A DNA stretch of 64,000 bases, taken from positions 1 to 64,000 of IMG/VR virus record IMGVR_UViG_3300042307_001412; one strand, 5' to 3'. A program made the translations under genes and the position numbers. This document shows positions 31,624 to 37,639 of the stretch, one piece after another. Position 1 is the first letter of the stretch. Each line of letters starts with the position of its first letter. The stretch comes from a virus. The notes below the pieces were generated by a model. The model had not been told where the DNA came from and did no database searches. It saw only the letters and a program-made list of their open reading frames with translations.

Positions 31624-31794
31624 CTACCGCATGCTCCCTGAATACATTCTGTCCTGAAGGTCTGCGAAGTGATAATCGCACAATGAAACGGTAATAACGC
31701 CACTCTCATACTGGCGCACAGTGCCACCGCACATATCTGCGCTATCGGCATTGGTGTCGTATTCTCGGCATTGTTGGTGTGTTTGGTTATTCAT
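31624..31794 (-). CDS. Small Cys-containing protein, probably leaderless (56 aa)
   Basis: ATG 31794 lies 9 nt after the -10 of the 31804 promoter, leaving almost no leader and no Shine-Dalgarno. Cys-x20-Cys and LCDYHFADL may bind zinc. A frame overlapping it in another register is rejected because it translates the promoter. Confidence 0.6.
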   Translation of the reverse strand: MNNQTHQQCREYDTNADSADMCGGTVRQYESGVITVSLCDYHFADLQDRMYSGSMR

Positions 31795-31803
31795 AGTGAT
31801 ATG

Positions 31804-31833
31804 ACCTTATCAAACTAGATATCAGATTTCCAA
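31804..31833 (-). promoter_or_regulatory. GATATC promoter (variant -35)
   Basis: TTGGAA (variant), 18-bp spacer with ATCTGATATC, TAAGGT; 9 nt to ATG 31794. Confidence 0.7.
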
Positions 31834-31843
31834 ATTGAACAAT

Positions 31844-31889
31844 AAGCCCCGGCATTAGGAGAAAGCAATACCTCTAATGAGGCGGGGCT
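31844..31889 (-). terminator. AGCCCCG-type terminator
   Basis: AGCCCCG and CGGGGCT with additional CATTAG/CTAATG pairing, between 31953 and the 31804 promoter. Confidence 0.65.
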
Positions 31890-31952
31890 CCTGGCCAAAT
31901 AAGTGACGCAGGTTTCCCCACGCCACCTAATCGGTTGAACTTGCTTCGCTGA

Positions 31953-32255
31953 TTATTCCTCGTAGCGAAGGTCGTAATCCTCAATGTCGTCACACCATGC
32001 GCCAAGGTGGTGAGATTCAATGATTGCCCATGCAGGCGCACTCGTCTTACCCTTCCACGACACACCTTCAGGCAATTCAATGAGTTCATCCCCACTGAAG
32101 TCTGCGTTGTAACTGTCAATTGCTTGAATGCACACTGGCACCATTGACAATGGCACTGGCGGGTAGTGATTACTCCGCAGGTGGATTGCTAGGGCTGTAT
32201 CCAGTGATAGGCCCATGTCGTTGTCGGCTAGTTCGCTTGCTAACTGATTACCCAT
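31953..32255 (-). CDS. Hypothetical protein
   Basis: 100 residues with GGGGG before ATG 32255. Helical; WKGKTSAPAWAIIESHHLGAWCDDIEDYDLRY end. Expressed through an unusually long (about 105 nt) structured leader. Unknown. Confidence 0.6.
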   Translation of the reverse strand: MGNQLASELADNDMGLSLDTALAIHLRSNHYPPVPLSMVPVCIQAIDSYNADFSGDELIELPEGVSWKGKTSAPAWAIIESHHLGAWCDDIEDYDLRYEE

Positions 32256-32288
32256 TATTTGCCCCCTTCAGGACTAGTAGTAGTGAAG

Positions 32289-32359
32289 TTGGTGGGAGCC
32301 TGTCGGGGGACATTTCCATCCCCCGATTAGCGTTATAGGACACTCTTCAGTCCCACCAA
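32289..32359 (-). promoter_or_regulatory. Nested double hairpin in 5' leader
   Basis: Outer stem TTGGTGGGA/TCCCACCAA (9 bp) encloses a perfect inner stem TCGGGGGA/TCCCCCGA (8 bp). It lies between the 32368 promoter and ATG 32255 and so is in the transcript; candidate cis-regulatory RNA. Confidence 0.55.
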
Positions 32360-32367
32360 CAGTAAAC

Positions 32368-32397
32368 ACTTTACGGTATGCGATATCAAATTTACAA
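32368..32397 (-). promoter_or_regulatory. GATATC promoter
   Basis: TTGTAA, spacer ATTTGATATC (one change), TAAAGT at 18 bp; long leader to 32255. Confidence 0.7.
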
Positions 32398-32438
32398 TTC
32401 ACGACTGGCCACCCCTGCGCCTTCAGGAGCGTGGTTTG

Positions 32439-32481
32439 AGCCCCGCATACCAACTGTCTTGGGTGTTGGAGTGGCGGGGCT
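32439..32481 (-). terminator. AGCCCCG-type terminator
   Basis: AGCCCCGC and GCGGGGCT; a second smaller hairpin (AAGTCG/CGACTT) sits at 32495-32523. Confidence 0.65.
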
Positions 32482-32544
32482 ATAAAGCCAAAAAAGTCGA
32501 GCAACCTACTGGCTGCCCGACTTCTCGGAGGGTTTTACTGGCGC

Positions 32545-32784
32545 TTACTGGCGCTGGAGTTTGTACAACTCGTAAATCCAGCCAGTGCCACCGCCGTAGT
32601 GATACTTCTCACCAACAGTGTTCTTCATTTCGTACAGCGCGTCATCCAACATGTAGATGGCTCCCTCTCCTTCTTCGCTCTCGAGATTCCTGAGCATTTC
32701 AGTCATCTCATCGAGCAAGGTCCTAAGTTCTTGGGCGATTTCCCCAACACTCTTTACCTTTTCTTCTTCCAGTATTTCGTCTAT
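32545..32784 (-). CDS. Hypothetical protein with probable AUA start
   Basis: 79 residues. AAGGGG lies 6 nt before ATA 32784, and no ATG/GTG/TTG fits; the first ATG is 27 codons inside. Helical, acidic, then VGEKYHYGGGTGWIYELYK. Weakly similar in layout to the 33141 gene (leucine-rich helix, then GSYWYGSADGWERAL), with a near-identical leader, so a likely paralogue. Unknown function. Confidence 0.6.
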   Translation of the reverse strand: MDEILEEEKVKSVGEIAQELRTLLDEMTEMLRNLESEEGEGAIYMLDDALYEMKNTVGEKYHYGGGTGWIYELYKLQRQ

Positions 32785-32804
32785 GTCTTTCCCCTTTGTT
32801 CGAA

Positions 32805-32820
32805 TGTTCCACGTGGAACA
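32805..32820. promoter_or_regulatory. parS-like palindrome
   Basis: TGTTCCACGTGGAACA fits the bacterial ParB site TGTTNCACGTGNAACA. In the leader of the 32545 gene. No ParB is encoded in this window. Confidence 0.6.
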
Positions 32821-32836
32821 TTTCCTTACAAGACCA

Positions 32837-32866
32837 ACTCTAGTACACCTGATATCAGATTTACAA
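32837..32866 (-). promoter_or_regulatory. GATATC promoter
   Basis: TTGTAA, 18-bp spacer, TAGAGT; leader carries the parS-like site. Confidence 0.75.
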
Positions 32867-32877
32867 CTTCACTTTTT

Positions 32878-32931
32878 AGCCCCGTCTTGGGGCGAACATA
32901 TGTTTGCAGCCGTAGGCGGGGCTATAAAACT
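32878..32931 (-). terminator. AGCCCCG-type terminator enclosing an SOS-like box
   Basis: AGCCCCG (32879) and CGGGGCT (about 32924) arms; the loop contains the palindrome at 32892. Confidence 0.55.
32892..32907. promoter_or_regulatory. SOS-box-like palindrome
   Basis: GCGAACATATGTTTGC, one mismatch from perfect symmetry; inside the terminator loop upstream of the 32837 promoter. Confidence 0.5.
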
Positions 32932-32935
32932 AAAA

Positions 32936-32966
32936 TGTCGGGCAACCGATTTGGCTACCCGACACT
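32936..32966 (-). terminator. Terminator hairpin of the 32968 gene
   Basis: TGTCGGG pairs with CCCGACA immediately past the stop; TTTTAG follows on the minus strand. Confidence 0.7.
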
Positions 32967-32967
32967 T

Positions 32968-33144
32968 TCAGTCGATTTGGATTTTGTCAAACACTTCGGC
33001 TCGAGCATTGAGCATCGCCCAATGAAAAGCGTCCATGAAAATCTGCTGCTTCTCTGCCGACCTGAACTCTCGCTCGGCGTGGGCTCGAGCCTCGGCGGTC
33101 TTAACCGCCAAGAGCCCGACCCACCACTCGACCTTCTCGTTCAC
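32968..33144 (-). CDS. Small helical protein (58 aa)
   Basis: GTG 33144 overlaps the TGA of the gene upstream (TGGTGA). Ala/Glu/Arg-rich helix (VKTAEARAHAEREFRSAEKQQ). Unknown; co-translated with the 33141 gene. Confidence 0.6.
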   Translation of the reverse strand: MNEKVEWWVGLLAVKTAEARAHAEREFRSAEKQQIFMDAFHWAMLNARAEVFDKIQID

Positions 33145-33389
33145 CAGTTAGCCGAGTTAAACGGCTCTTTGTTTGGTTCTTTGAGCGCTCGCTCCCAGCC
33201 GTCGGCACTGCCGTACCAGTAACTTCCCTTGTAATCACTGACGATGTAGCCGAGTTTCCCTAGCACTGCTTCCTCGATTGTCTCGTCCTCGGGTTGGCTG
33301 TCGAGTATCTCGAGTAGTTCGAGTACCGCTTCCCTGATTTCATCAAGAGCCTTCGCTCCTGCTTTCCGCACCTCTACTTGACCTTCCAT
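33141..33389 (-). CDS. Hypothetical protein, probable paralogue of 32545
   Basis: 82 residues. AVLELLEILDSQPEDETIEEAVLGKLGYIV then GSYWYGSADGWERAL mirrors the layout of the 32545 protein. Its leader repeats the parS-like palindrome and the AAAGGGGAAAG ribosome site. Unknown function. Confidence 0.6.
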   Translation of the reverse strand: MEGQVEVRKAGAKALDEIREAVLELLEILDSQPEDETIEEAVLGKLGYIVSDYKGSYWYGSADGWERALKEPNKEPFNSANW

Positions 33390-33410
33390 TACTTTCCCCT
33401 TTTCTCGGAA

Positions 33411-33426
33411 TGTTCCACGTGGAACA
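33411..33426. promoter_or_regulatory. parS-like palindrome, second copy
   Basis: Identical TGTTCCACGTGGAACA, 606 bp from the first, in the leader of the 33141 gene. Confidence 0.6.
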
Positions 33427-33448
33427 TTCGGTTTTTCTTACAAGACCA

Positions 33449-33477
33449 ACTCTAGTACACCCGAAAGAGAATTGCAA
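33449..33477 (-). promoter_or_regulatory. Diverged GATATC promoter
   Basis: Flanks match the 32837 promoter (GTAC-TAGAGT-TGGTCTTGTAAG), but the -35 is TTGCAA, the spacer 17 bp and the GATATC core is lost. Probably still a sigma-70 promoter. Confidence 0.5.
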
Positions 33478-33488
33478 CTTTTATTTAT

Positions 33489-33575
33489 AGCCCCGCAGAA
33501 GTTTTTTTCATTTAACATACAGATGACATACAGGTAACATACAAATTTTCGTCAGCAGAAGGGCAGGCGGGGCTG
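33489..33575 (-). terminator. AGCCCCG-type hairpin with repeat-bearing loop
   Basis: AGCCCCGC and GCGGGGCT arms. The long loop carries three direct repeats of ACATACA (33510-33545). Confidence 0.5.
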
Positions 33576-33591
33576 TTTTGAGAAAAAAATA

Positions 33592-33651
33592 AGCCACACC
33601 AAAACTCAACGCAGGTTGAAAGGGGTAAAACGCGGAGTAATGGTGTGGCTA
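33592..33651 (-). terminator. Terminator of the 33682 gene
   Basis: AGCCACACCA and TGGTGTGGCT, 10 bp perfect, followed by TTATTTTTTT on the minus strand. Confidence 0.75.
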
Positions 33652-33681
33652 TTTATTAGTAGGTATTGCTACCCACTAAAC

Positions 33682-33936
33682 CTAGTTTGACATTTCGTGA
33701 GTTTGCTCGTCAAACCTTCCAACTAAGTGAGGCTGTAATACCTCGTTGTATCCGTCTGCAATACTGCAAGCCTGCGAGTGAGAAACACAGGGCATTGAGT
33801 ATTGTAGGAAGTCGCTACTGTCTCCAGTAGGTGACTGAATATGAAGCATTACTGCCCAAGTAGTAGAAACCCCATAAACCTGCATTGGGTCGTGGACTAC
33901 TTGTGCGCTAACGATAGAACCTTTACCTGATTTCAT
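33682..33936 (-). CDS. Hypothetical protein
   Basis: 84 residues from ATG 33936 (TAATG overlap). KGSIVSAQVVHDPMQVYGVSTTWAVMLHI suggests a beta-rich fold. Unknown. Confidence 0.6.
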   Translation of the reverse strand: MKSGKGSIVSAQVVHDPMQVYGVSTTWAVMLHIQSPTGDSSDFLQYSMPCVSHSQACSIADGYNEVLQPHLVGRFDEQTHEMSN

Positions 33937-34184
33937 TACTTGCCTACCTTTCCAGTAGTGAGTGTTTGCTCTAGGACTAGCCACGAGTGACCAGAACTTG
34001 TGTTTGCGTGGATTTGGAAACTGTAAGTGTTGTAGTCGCCTACACTCTCCCAGTATTCCGAAGCCTCGTCAGTTGCCAACCAAGCCTCACACTCTTTACG
34101 AGTGTCTGCCTCAAAGGCTGGCGTGTCGCTATCTGGGAGACAGCCTGCGCTTGCCCACCAAACCTGATAAACGGTATGTTTCAT
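33936..34184 (-). CDS. Hypothetical protein
   Basis: 82 residues; GGAAAGGGGAAATT before ATG 34184. Starts MKHTVYQVWWASAGCLPDSD. Co-expressed with 33682 under the 34234 promoter. Unknown. Confidence 0.6.
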   Translation of the reverse strand: MKHTVYQVWWASAGCLPDSDTPAFEADTRKECEAWLATDEASEYWESVGDYNTYSFQIHANTSSGHSWLVLEQTLTTGKVGK

Positions 34185-34233
34185 AATTTCCCCTTTCCGA
34201 GAAACTTACGGGGATACTTTCCCCGTTGAGATA

Positions 34234-34263
34234 ACAGTACAGGACTAGATATCAGATTTACAA
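34234..34263 (-). promoter_or_regulatory. GATATC promoter
   Basis: TTGTAA, 18-bp spacer, TACTGT; 3 nt from the stop of the 34266 peptide gene. Confidence 0.75.
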
Positions 34264-34265
34264 AA

Positions 34266-34361
34266 TTACTTATTGCGCTTTATTACTGCGTAGATATAGG
34301 TAAAGATAACGCCACTAAGAAACCCAATAATTAGCCCTTGTGTGTACATAACTGCTTGCAC
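34266..34361 (-). CDS. Single-pass membrane peptide (31 aa)
   Basis: GTG 34361 with GGAAAG upstream. Hydrophobic GLIIGFLSGVIFTYIYAVI and a basic end. Has its own TTGACA-type promoter at 34391. Unknown. Confidence 0.5.
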   Translation of the reverse strand: MQAVMYTQGLIIGFLSGVIFTYIYAVIKRNK

Positions 34362-34390
34362 GATTTTTTCTTTCCGTTGTAGGTGATACT

Positions 34391-34419
34391 AAATTACAGG
34401 CTTGTAGTGATTATGTCAA
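34391..34419 (-). promoter_or_regulatory. TTGACA-type promoter
   Basis: TTGACA, 17-bp spacer, TAATTT; no GATATC core. Drives the 34361 peptide. Confidence 0.65.
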
Positions 34420-34432
34420 GGATTTCGATATA

Positions 34433-34474
34433 GCCCCGCATATCGGGCTGAGCCCGTCTAATAGCCGGGGCTCC
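34433..34474 (-). terminator. AGCCCCG-type terminator
   Basis: AGCCCCG and CGGGGCT arms; paired with the next hairpin. Confidence 0.6.
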
Positions 34475-34483
34475 GGGAAAAAT

Positions 34484-34508
34484 TTCAGCCGGGTGAACAG
34501 GCTGAAAC
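34484..34508 (-). terminator. Terminator of the 34517 gene
   Basis: TTTCAGCC and GGCTGAAA, then TTTTT on the minus strand. Confidence 0.75.
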
Positions 34509-34516
34509 TGGTGGGC

Positions 34517-34771
34517 TCACCAAGTCGAAAGGTCGACGCCCCCGTGTGGGAAGTTCTCGGCGAAGCCTGTCGTCCAAATCGAGTTGCCTGTTGGGCACCT
34601 GTAAGTGTCGTGCTCCCCGAGCTTGTCCAGTATGTCCACGATGACTTCGTCACCAGCGACTGTCACCAGTATCACATGGCCCTCGTAGACCTTGTATGAG
34701 CTGTCGCCAGCGTTGATGTATGTACCAATGCGCAGCTTCTCTGCGTCTACGAGCTGTGGCGTGTAGTTCAT
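34517..34771 (-). CDS. Hypothetical SH3-like protein
   Basis: 84 residues from ATG 34771 (overlaps the upstream TGA). LRIGTYINAGDSSYKVYEGHVILVTVAGDEVIVDILD has a repeating strand pattern. Unknown. Confidence 0.62.
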   Translation of the reverse strand: MNYTPQLVDAEKLRIGTYINAGDSSYKVYEGHVILVTVAGDEVIVDILDKLGEHDTYRCPTGNSIWTTGFAENFPHGGVDLSTW

Positions 34772-34893
34772 TCCCAATCCAACCCGTCTGTGAAGGCCTC
34801 GTTCTCTGCGTACCACGCAAGGTCGTCCTCTTGTACGAGGTGCCCGTCCAGTGTGTACTCCCCGTCATCCCACGGGTTGAATTCTGCTTTCAT
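34768..34893 (-). CDS. Tiny acidic protein (41 aa)
   Basis: ATG 34893 after GAAAGGGG. WDDGEYTLDGHLVQEDDLAW; overlaps the next start by ATGA. First gene after the 34933 promoter. Confidence 0.6.
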   Translation of the reverse strand: MKAEFNPWDDGEYTLDGHLVQEDDLAWYAENEAFTDGLDWE

Positions 34894-34932
34894 TTTGTGC
34901 CCCTTTCAGTTGGCCTTGCTTCCGTGCTCCAA

Positions 34933-34962
34933 ACATTACAACACGCGATATCAGATTTACAA
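34933..34962 (-). promoter_or_regulatory. GATATC promoter
   Basis: TTGTAA, 18-bp spacer, TAATGT; faces ATG 34893. Confidence 0.75.
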
Positions 34963-34985
34963 AACGGGCGAACAGGCCAGCCCGG

Positions 34986-35001
34986 GCGAACATGTGTTCG
35001 T
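34986..35001. promoter_or_regulatory. SOS-box-like palindrome
   Basis: GCGAACATGTGTTCGT; a half-site GCGAACA also lies at 34967. Upstream of the 34933 promoter. Confidence 0.5.
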
Positions 35002-35057
35002 GCGCGACCCGGAGTCCCGGCTATCAGGCGCGAGCGCCGGGGCTCATGGAAAATTTT

Positions 35058-35096
35058 GGGGGTGTAACAAGGTTTTTATTCCCTGTCACACCCCCT
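35058..35096 (-). terminator. Terminator of the 35102 gene
   Basis: GGGGGTGT and ACACCCCC with further pairing of ACAAGG/CCTGT around a T-rich loop. Confidence 0.6.
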
Positions 35097-35101
35097 CGGG
35101 T

Positions 35102-35419
35102 TTAGAACTCGTAGGAGTAGTAGTACCTGCGACCGCTCAGGTGAAGCACAGCCCAACTATCCAACGAATCACCAATCTGAACCCACCTTCCGTTTTTGCG
35201 GAGTGTAAAGCAAGCGGTTGGGTTGTTTGGGTTTGGTGTAATTTCCCAGTCGTTGCTGTAAGGCTTCGCACCTTCGGCTGGCTTGACATCGTCTTGCTGA
35301 ACGATAATCTTCTTGCCGTTTTCACTGACGAAAACAATCGTTACTGAGTGAGTGTCCACTCCGTTGCTTACGTGTGCGCCGTTTCCGACTACTGGCTTTA
35401 TTCTTTCCTTGGTTTCCAT
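35102..35419 (-). CDS. Hypothetical protein
   Basis: 105 residues; HSVTIVFVSENGKKIIVQQDDVKP and ACFTLRKNGRWVQIG are beta-rich. GAAAGGGG ribosome site. Single-gene cassette; unknown. Confidence 0.62.
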   Translation of the reverse strand: METKERIKPVVGNGAHVSNGVDTHSVTIVFVSENGKKIIVQQDDVKPAEGAKPYSNDWEITPNPNNPTACFTLRKNGRWVQIGDSLDSWAVLHLSGRRYYYSYEF

Positions 35420-35454
35420 TGTGTCCCCTTTCGTGGAACTCGTTTACAAAATAA

Positions 35455-35484
35455 ACTTTACAGTACGCGATATCAGATTTACAA
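35455..35484 (-). promoter_or_regulatory. GATATC promoter
   Basis: TTGTAA, 18-bp spacer, TAAAGT. Confidence 0.75.
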
Positions 35485-35503
35485 AAATTGGAATTTTTTA
35501 CAT

Positions 35504-35541
35504 AGCCCCGCTGCCGGATTTTTTATTACTATGCCGGGGCT
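35504..35541 (-). terminator. AGCCCCG terminator abutting the promoter
   Basis: AGCCCCG and CGGGGCT (plus CCGG/CCGG), followed by a T-run that ends in the 35455 -35 box. Confidence 0.65.
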
Positions 35542-35586
35542 AGCTAAGAAAAAAGAGCAGGCGCTTTCGCACCCACTCTCTCTCCG

Positions 35587-35778
35587 TTATCGGGTTGCGG
35601 ACTGCACTCGGTCAGCGAGGTTCTTGATGGCGATTTGCAGACTAATCGTTACCATGTAGAGGTAATGATTTTCAATTTTGTCCTTTTTGTAAATCTCTAG
35701 GATTTCTTCCCGTGTCTTGATGAGTGACAGGATTTCGTCTGCGCATTCTGTAAGACTGAGTGTGTTGTCTGTTTCCAT
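35587..35778 (-). CDS. Small helical protein
   Basis: 63 residues, acidic then mixed helix (ADEILSLIKTREEILEIYKKDK). GAAAGGGG ribosome site. Unknown; single-gene cassette. Confidence 0.6.
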   Translation of the reverse strand: METDNTLSLTECADEILSLIKTREEILEIYKKDKIENHYLYMVTISLQIAIKNLADRVQSATR

Positions 35779-35817
35779 TTCGTGCCCCTTTCGTAAGGCT
35801 TGTTGTTGTTACTGATT

Positions 35818-35847
35818 ACATTACAGCAAGCGATATCAGATTTACAA
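35818..35847 (-). promoter_or_regulatory. GATATC promoter
   Basis: TTGTAA, 18-bp spacer, TAATGT; directly adjoins the box at 35850. Confidence 0.75.
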
Positions 35848-35849
35848 AA

Positions 35850-35865
35850 GCGAACATGTGTTTGC
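35850..35865. promoter_or_regulatory. SOS-box-like palindrome
   Basis: GCGAACATGTGTTTGC, only 2 bp upstream of the -35 of the 35818 promoter: the best placed copy for transcriptional control. Confidence 0.55.
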
Positions 35866-35867
35866 CC

Positions 35868-35908
35868 AGCCCCGCTGCACCTTCGTGTAAAGAATTTATG
35901 CCGGGGCT
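35868..35908 (-). terminator. AGCCCCG-type terminator
   Basis: AGCCCCG and CGGGGCT arms next to the palindrome. Confidence 0.6.
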
Positions 35909-35956
35909 TTCAGCAATGAATATCGTTGACTGAATAATTCATAAAGTGAAAACGCA

Positions 35957-35989
35957 ACCGGGGAGACTCGGTGGTGAAGTCTCCCCGGT
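35957..35989 (-). terminator. Strong terminator of the 35996 gene
   Basis: ACCGGGGAGACT and AGTCTCCCCGGT, 12 bp perfect, then GCGTTTTC on the minus strand. Confidence 0.8.
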
Positions 35990-35995
35990 CAGGAT

Positions 35996-36283
35996 TTAGT
36001 AGACGACTACCGAGGCCTTCGTCCACTTGGTGAATGAGTGAGTGCTAGGCACTCCGTCAATGGTGAGCACTAGGAACTTTCCTGCGTTGCTCCACTTTTT
36101 ATTCTCAGGTGCAATCTTTGAAATTGTTCCCGTTGCGTATCCCCACGCCTGTCGCTCACGGCGTGTGGTGTTCTTTCCGAACAGGCGAGCTTCAGTCTCG
36201 CCAGTCACCGTGTTGGTGATATAGCCAACCAGTATTTGGTCGCCGACTTCTAGGTCGCTTACTTTTACCCTTGTTGTTTCCAT
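35996..36283 (-). CDS. Hypothetical protein
   Basis: 95 residues. VKVSDLEVGDQILVGYITN resembles the entry strand of Hint-like or SH3-like domains but no Cys nucleophile is present. Single-gene cassette; unknown. Confidence 0.6.
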   Translation of the reverse strand: METTRVKVSDLEVGDQILVGYITNTVTGETEARLFGKNTTRRERQAWGYATGTISKIAPENKKWSNAGKFLVLTIDGVPSTHSFTKWTKASVVVY

Positions 36284-36311
36284 TGCTATCCCCTTTCAGT
36301 TGGATAAATAA

Positions 36312-36341
36312 ATCGTACAACAAGCGATATCAGATTTACAA
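36312..36341 (-). promoter_or_regulatory. GATATC promoter overlapping a stop codon
   Basis: TTGTAA, 18-bp spacer, TACGAT; the TAA within the -35 ends the 36336 gene. Confidence 0.75.
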
Positions 36342-36509
36342 AATACCCTCGAGCCCCGCAGTCGCGGTTACAGACGCGCTCTCTGCTGTCATCAAGTGAA
36401 GTCGTATGTCAAGAAGCAAGTCCTGCATTTCGCTTGAGGCTACGAGTTCACGGCTAGAGATATTGACTAGCGCCTTATCAAGAAGTGTGATTATTTCTTT
36501 TTCGTTCAT
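36336..36509 (-). CDS. Small protein ending inside a promoter (57 aa)
   Basis: ATG 36509 overlaps the upstream gene. Amphipathic helix (EIITLLDKALVNISSRELVASSEMQDLLLDIRLHLM). The reading frame continues through what is elsewhere the terminator arm and stops at the TAA of the next -35 box. Unknown. Confidence 0.5.
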   Translation of the reverse strand: MNEKEIITLLDKALVNISSRELVASSEMQDLLLDIRLHLMTAESASVTATAGLEGIL

Positions 36510-36688
36510 TGTGGGCAGTCCTCGTATGGGTTGGGGTTTCCTTCATTGTCCTCGCAAGAACAGAAGCCGAATAATTCTACTTGAGTTTCGTGAGTGAGTT
36601 CAGTCAAGTCCTCGTATGACGGGGAGCCCCGTAGTTCCTCTATCACTAAACTCCAAAAATCCACAAAAAGTTTCTCTTGTGAGTTCAC
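36506..36688 (-). CDS. Hypothetical small protein
   Basis: 60 residues from GTG 36688, which overlaps the upstream TGA and has GGGG 7 nt before it. Ends with FCSCEDNEGNPNPYEDC, perhaps metal-binding. Unknown. Confidence 0.55.
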   Translation of the reverse strand: MNSQEKLFVDFWSLVIEELRGSPSYEDLTELTHETQVELFGFCSCEDNEGNPNPYEDCPQ

Positions 36689-36882
36689 TTCTTGCCCCTC
36701 ATCTCCAAGCCGATTAGTACTACGGCAACTCCGACTAACACTTGACTTACTCCTACCCACTGAAGGATAGAGGCGAGTTCGTTACCCGTGAGAGAGGCGT
36801 AGGCGTTCTCTTTCTGCCAGAACCAAGCACCGATTAGTGCGCTTACTGAACCAAGTCCAATAATCCAGTCGGGCTTATTCAT
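36685..36882 (-). CDS. Two-helix membrane protein
   Basis: 65 residues from ATG 36882 (TAATG overlap). Two transmembrane helices (about 6-24 and 43-61). Third gene of the membrane cassette 37546 to 36336. Confidence 0.62.
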   Translation of the reverse strand: MNKPDWIIGLGSVSALIGAWFWQKENAYASLTGNELASILQWVGVSQVLVGVAVVLIGLEMRGKK

Positions 36883-37358
36883 TACGCACTCCTCATTGGG
36901 CATACTTCCCAAAAAGCACGATAGAAATCACTTGCCGCGTCATTCACATCGGTTATGTAATTGTTCACCGATAGGTCACGCCTTTCTGATTCCCAATAAG
37001 CGTTGTAAGCGTCTAGATATTCATCTATGACATTTACAAAAACACTTTGCTCAAAAGACACGGTTGGTATGTCAAGTGTTCTCACATACGAGCGAAGGTC
37101 TCGTAAGGCACTCACCTTCGCCTCATATTCAGACCGACTTGGTATTCCTCCGTTGTCTGTTGCGTTTTCCCACGACGCTTCTACATCGTCTGCGAGTAGT
37201 GAGATTTTTTCAGCAACAACCTTATTGCAGTCTTTGCCATAACTAATTGTTGTAGTTGTCGCAATGGTTGTTTCCACTGCTACGGGCTCACTGTTGCCAC
37301 AAGACGAAATACTCATTACGAGTATCGCCCCTAGTAATACTGTCTTTACTGCTTTCAT
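36882..37358 (-). CDS. Lipoprotein
   Basis: 158 residues from ATG 37358. Signal peptide with lipobox (VMSISSC then G), a Thr-rich stretch, then a helical extracellular domain (about 40-155). Flanked by two small two-helix membrane proteins; such phage cassettes often block superinfection, but this is inference. Confidence 0.65.
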   Translation of the reverse strand: MKAVKTVLLGAILVMSISSCGNSEPVAVETTIATTTTISYGKDCNKVVAEKISLLADDVEASWENATDNGGIPSRSEYEAKVSALRDLRSYVRTLDIPTVSFEQSVFVNVIDEYLDAYNAYWESERRDLSVNNYITDVNDAASDFYRAFWEVCPMRSA

Positions 37359-37546
37359 TACTTCGCCCCCTTGACTTTGATAATGAGCGAGCAAACTCCA
37401 TAAACCATTCCGAACCATAACGCTCCACCAATCGCCATATCCAAAAAGACATATGGTGATGTTGTGTTTATGCTCCCAGCCGAAGCCGCTAACGCTCCGA
37501 CTACTGCTCCAATGTTTGACGCTTTCTTTCGTGTTTCGTGTTTCAT
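37358..37546 (-). CDS. Two-helix membrane protein
   Basis: 62 residues. Basic start, helices about 10-26 and 33-56. First gene after the 37586 promoter; stop overlaps the lipoprotein start. Confidence 0.6.
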   Translation of the reverse strand: MKHETRKKASNIGAVVGALAASAGSINTTSPYVFLDMAIGGALWFGMVYGVCSLIIKVKGAK

Positions 37547-37585
37547 TACTTATCCCCTTTCTAAGGGCTTGTTGTTGTTAGTAAT

Positions 37586-37615
37586 AACTTAGGGCAACGG
37601 ATATCAGATTTACAA
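37586..37615 (-). promoter_or_regulatory. GATATC promoter
   Basis: TTGTAA, 18-bp spacer, TAAGTT; drives the five-gene membrane/lipoprotein unit. Confidence 0.75.
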
Positions 37616-37639
37616 ATCCACTTATAGCCCCGGTGGATG

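Noticed and set aside
31509-31751. 80-codon minus-strand frame
   Set aside because: It runs through the 31559 promoter and overlaps the 56-codon gene 31624-31794 in another register, which has promoter and start in place.
32274-32504. 76-codon minus-strand frame
   Set aside because: It translates a GATATC promoter and the nested-hairpin leader.
32599-33222. 207-codon plus-strand frame
   Set aside because: Antisense to three minus-strand genes, two terminators and a promoter; no plus-strand promoter.
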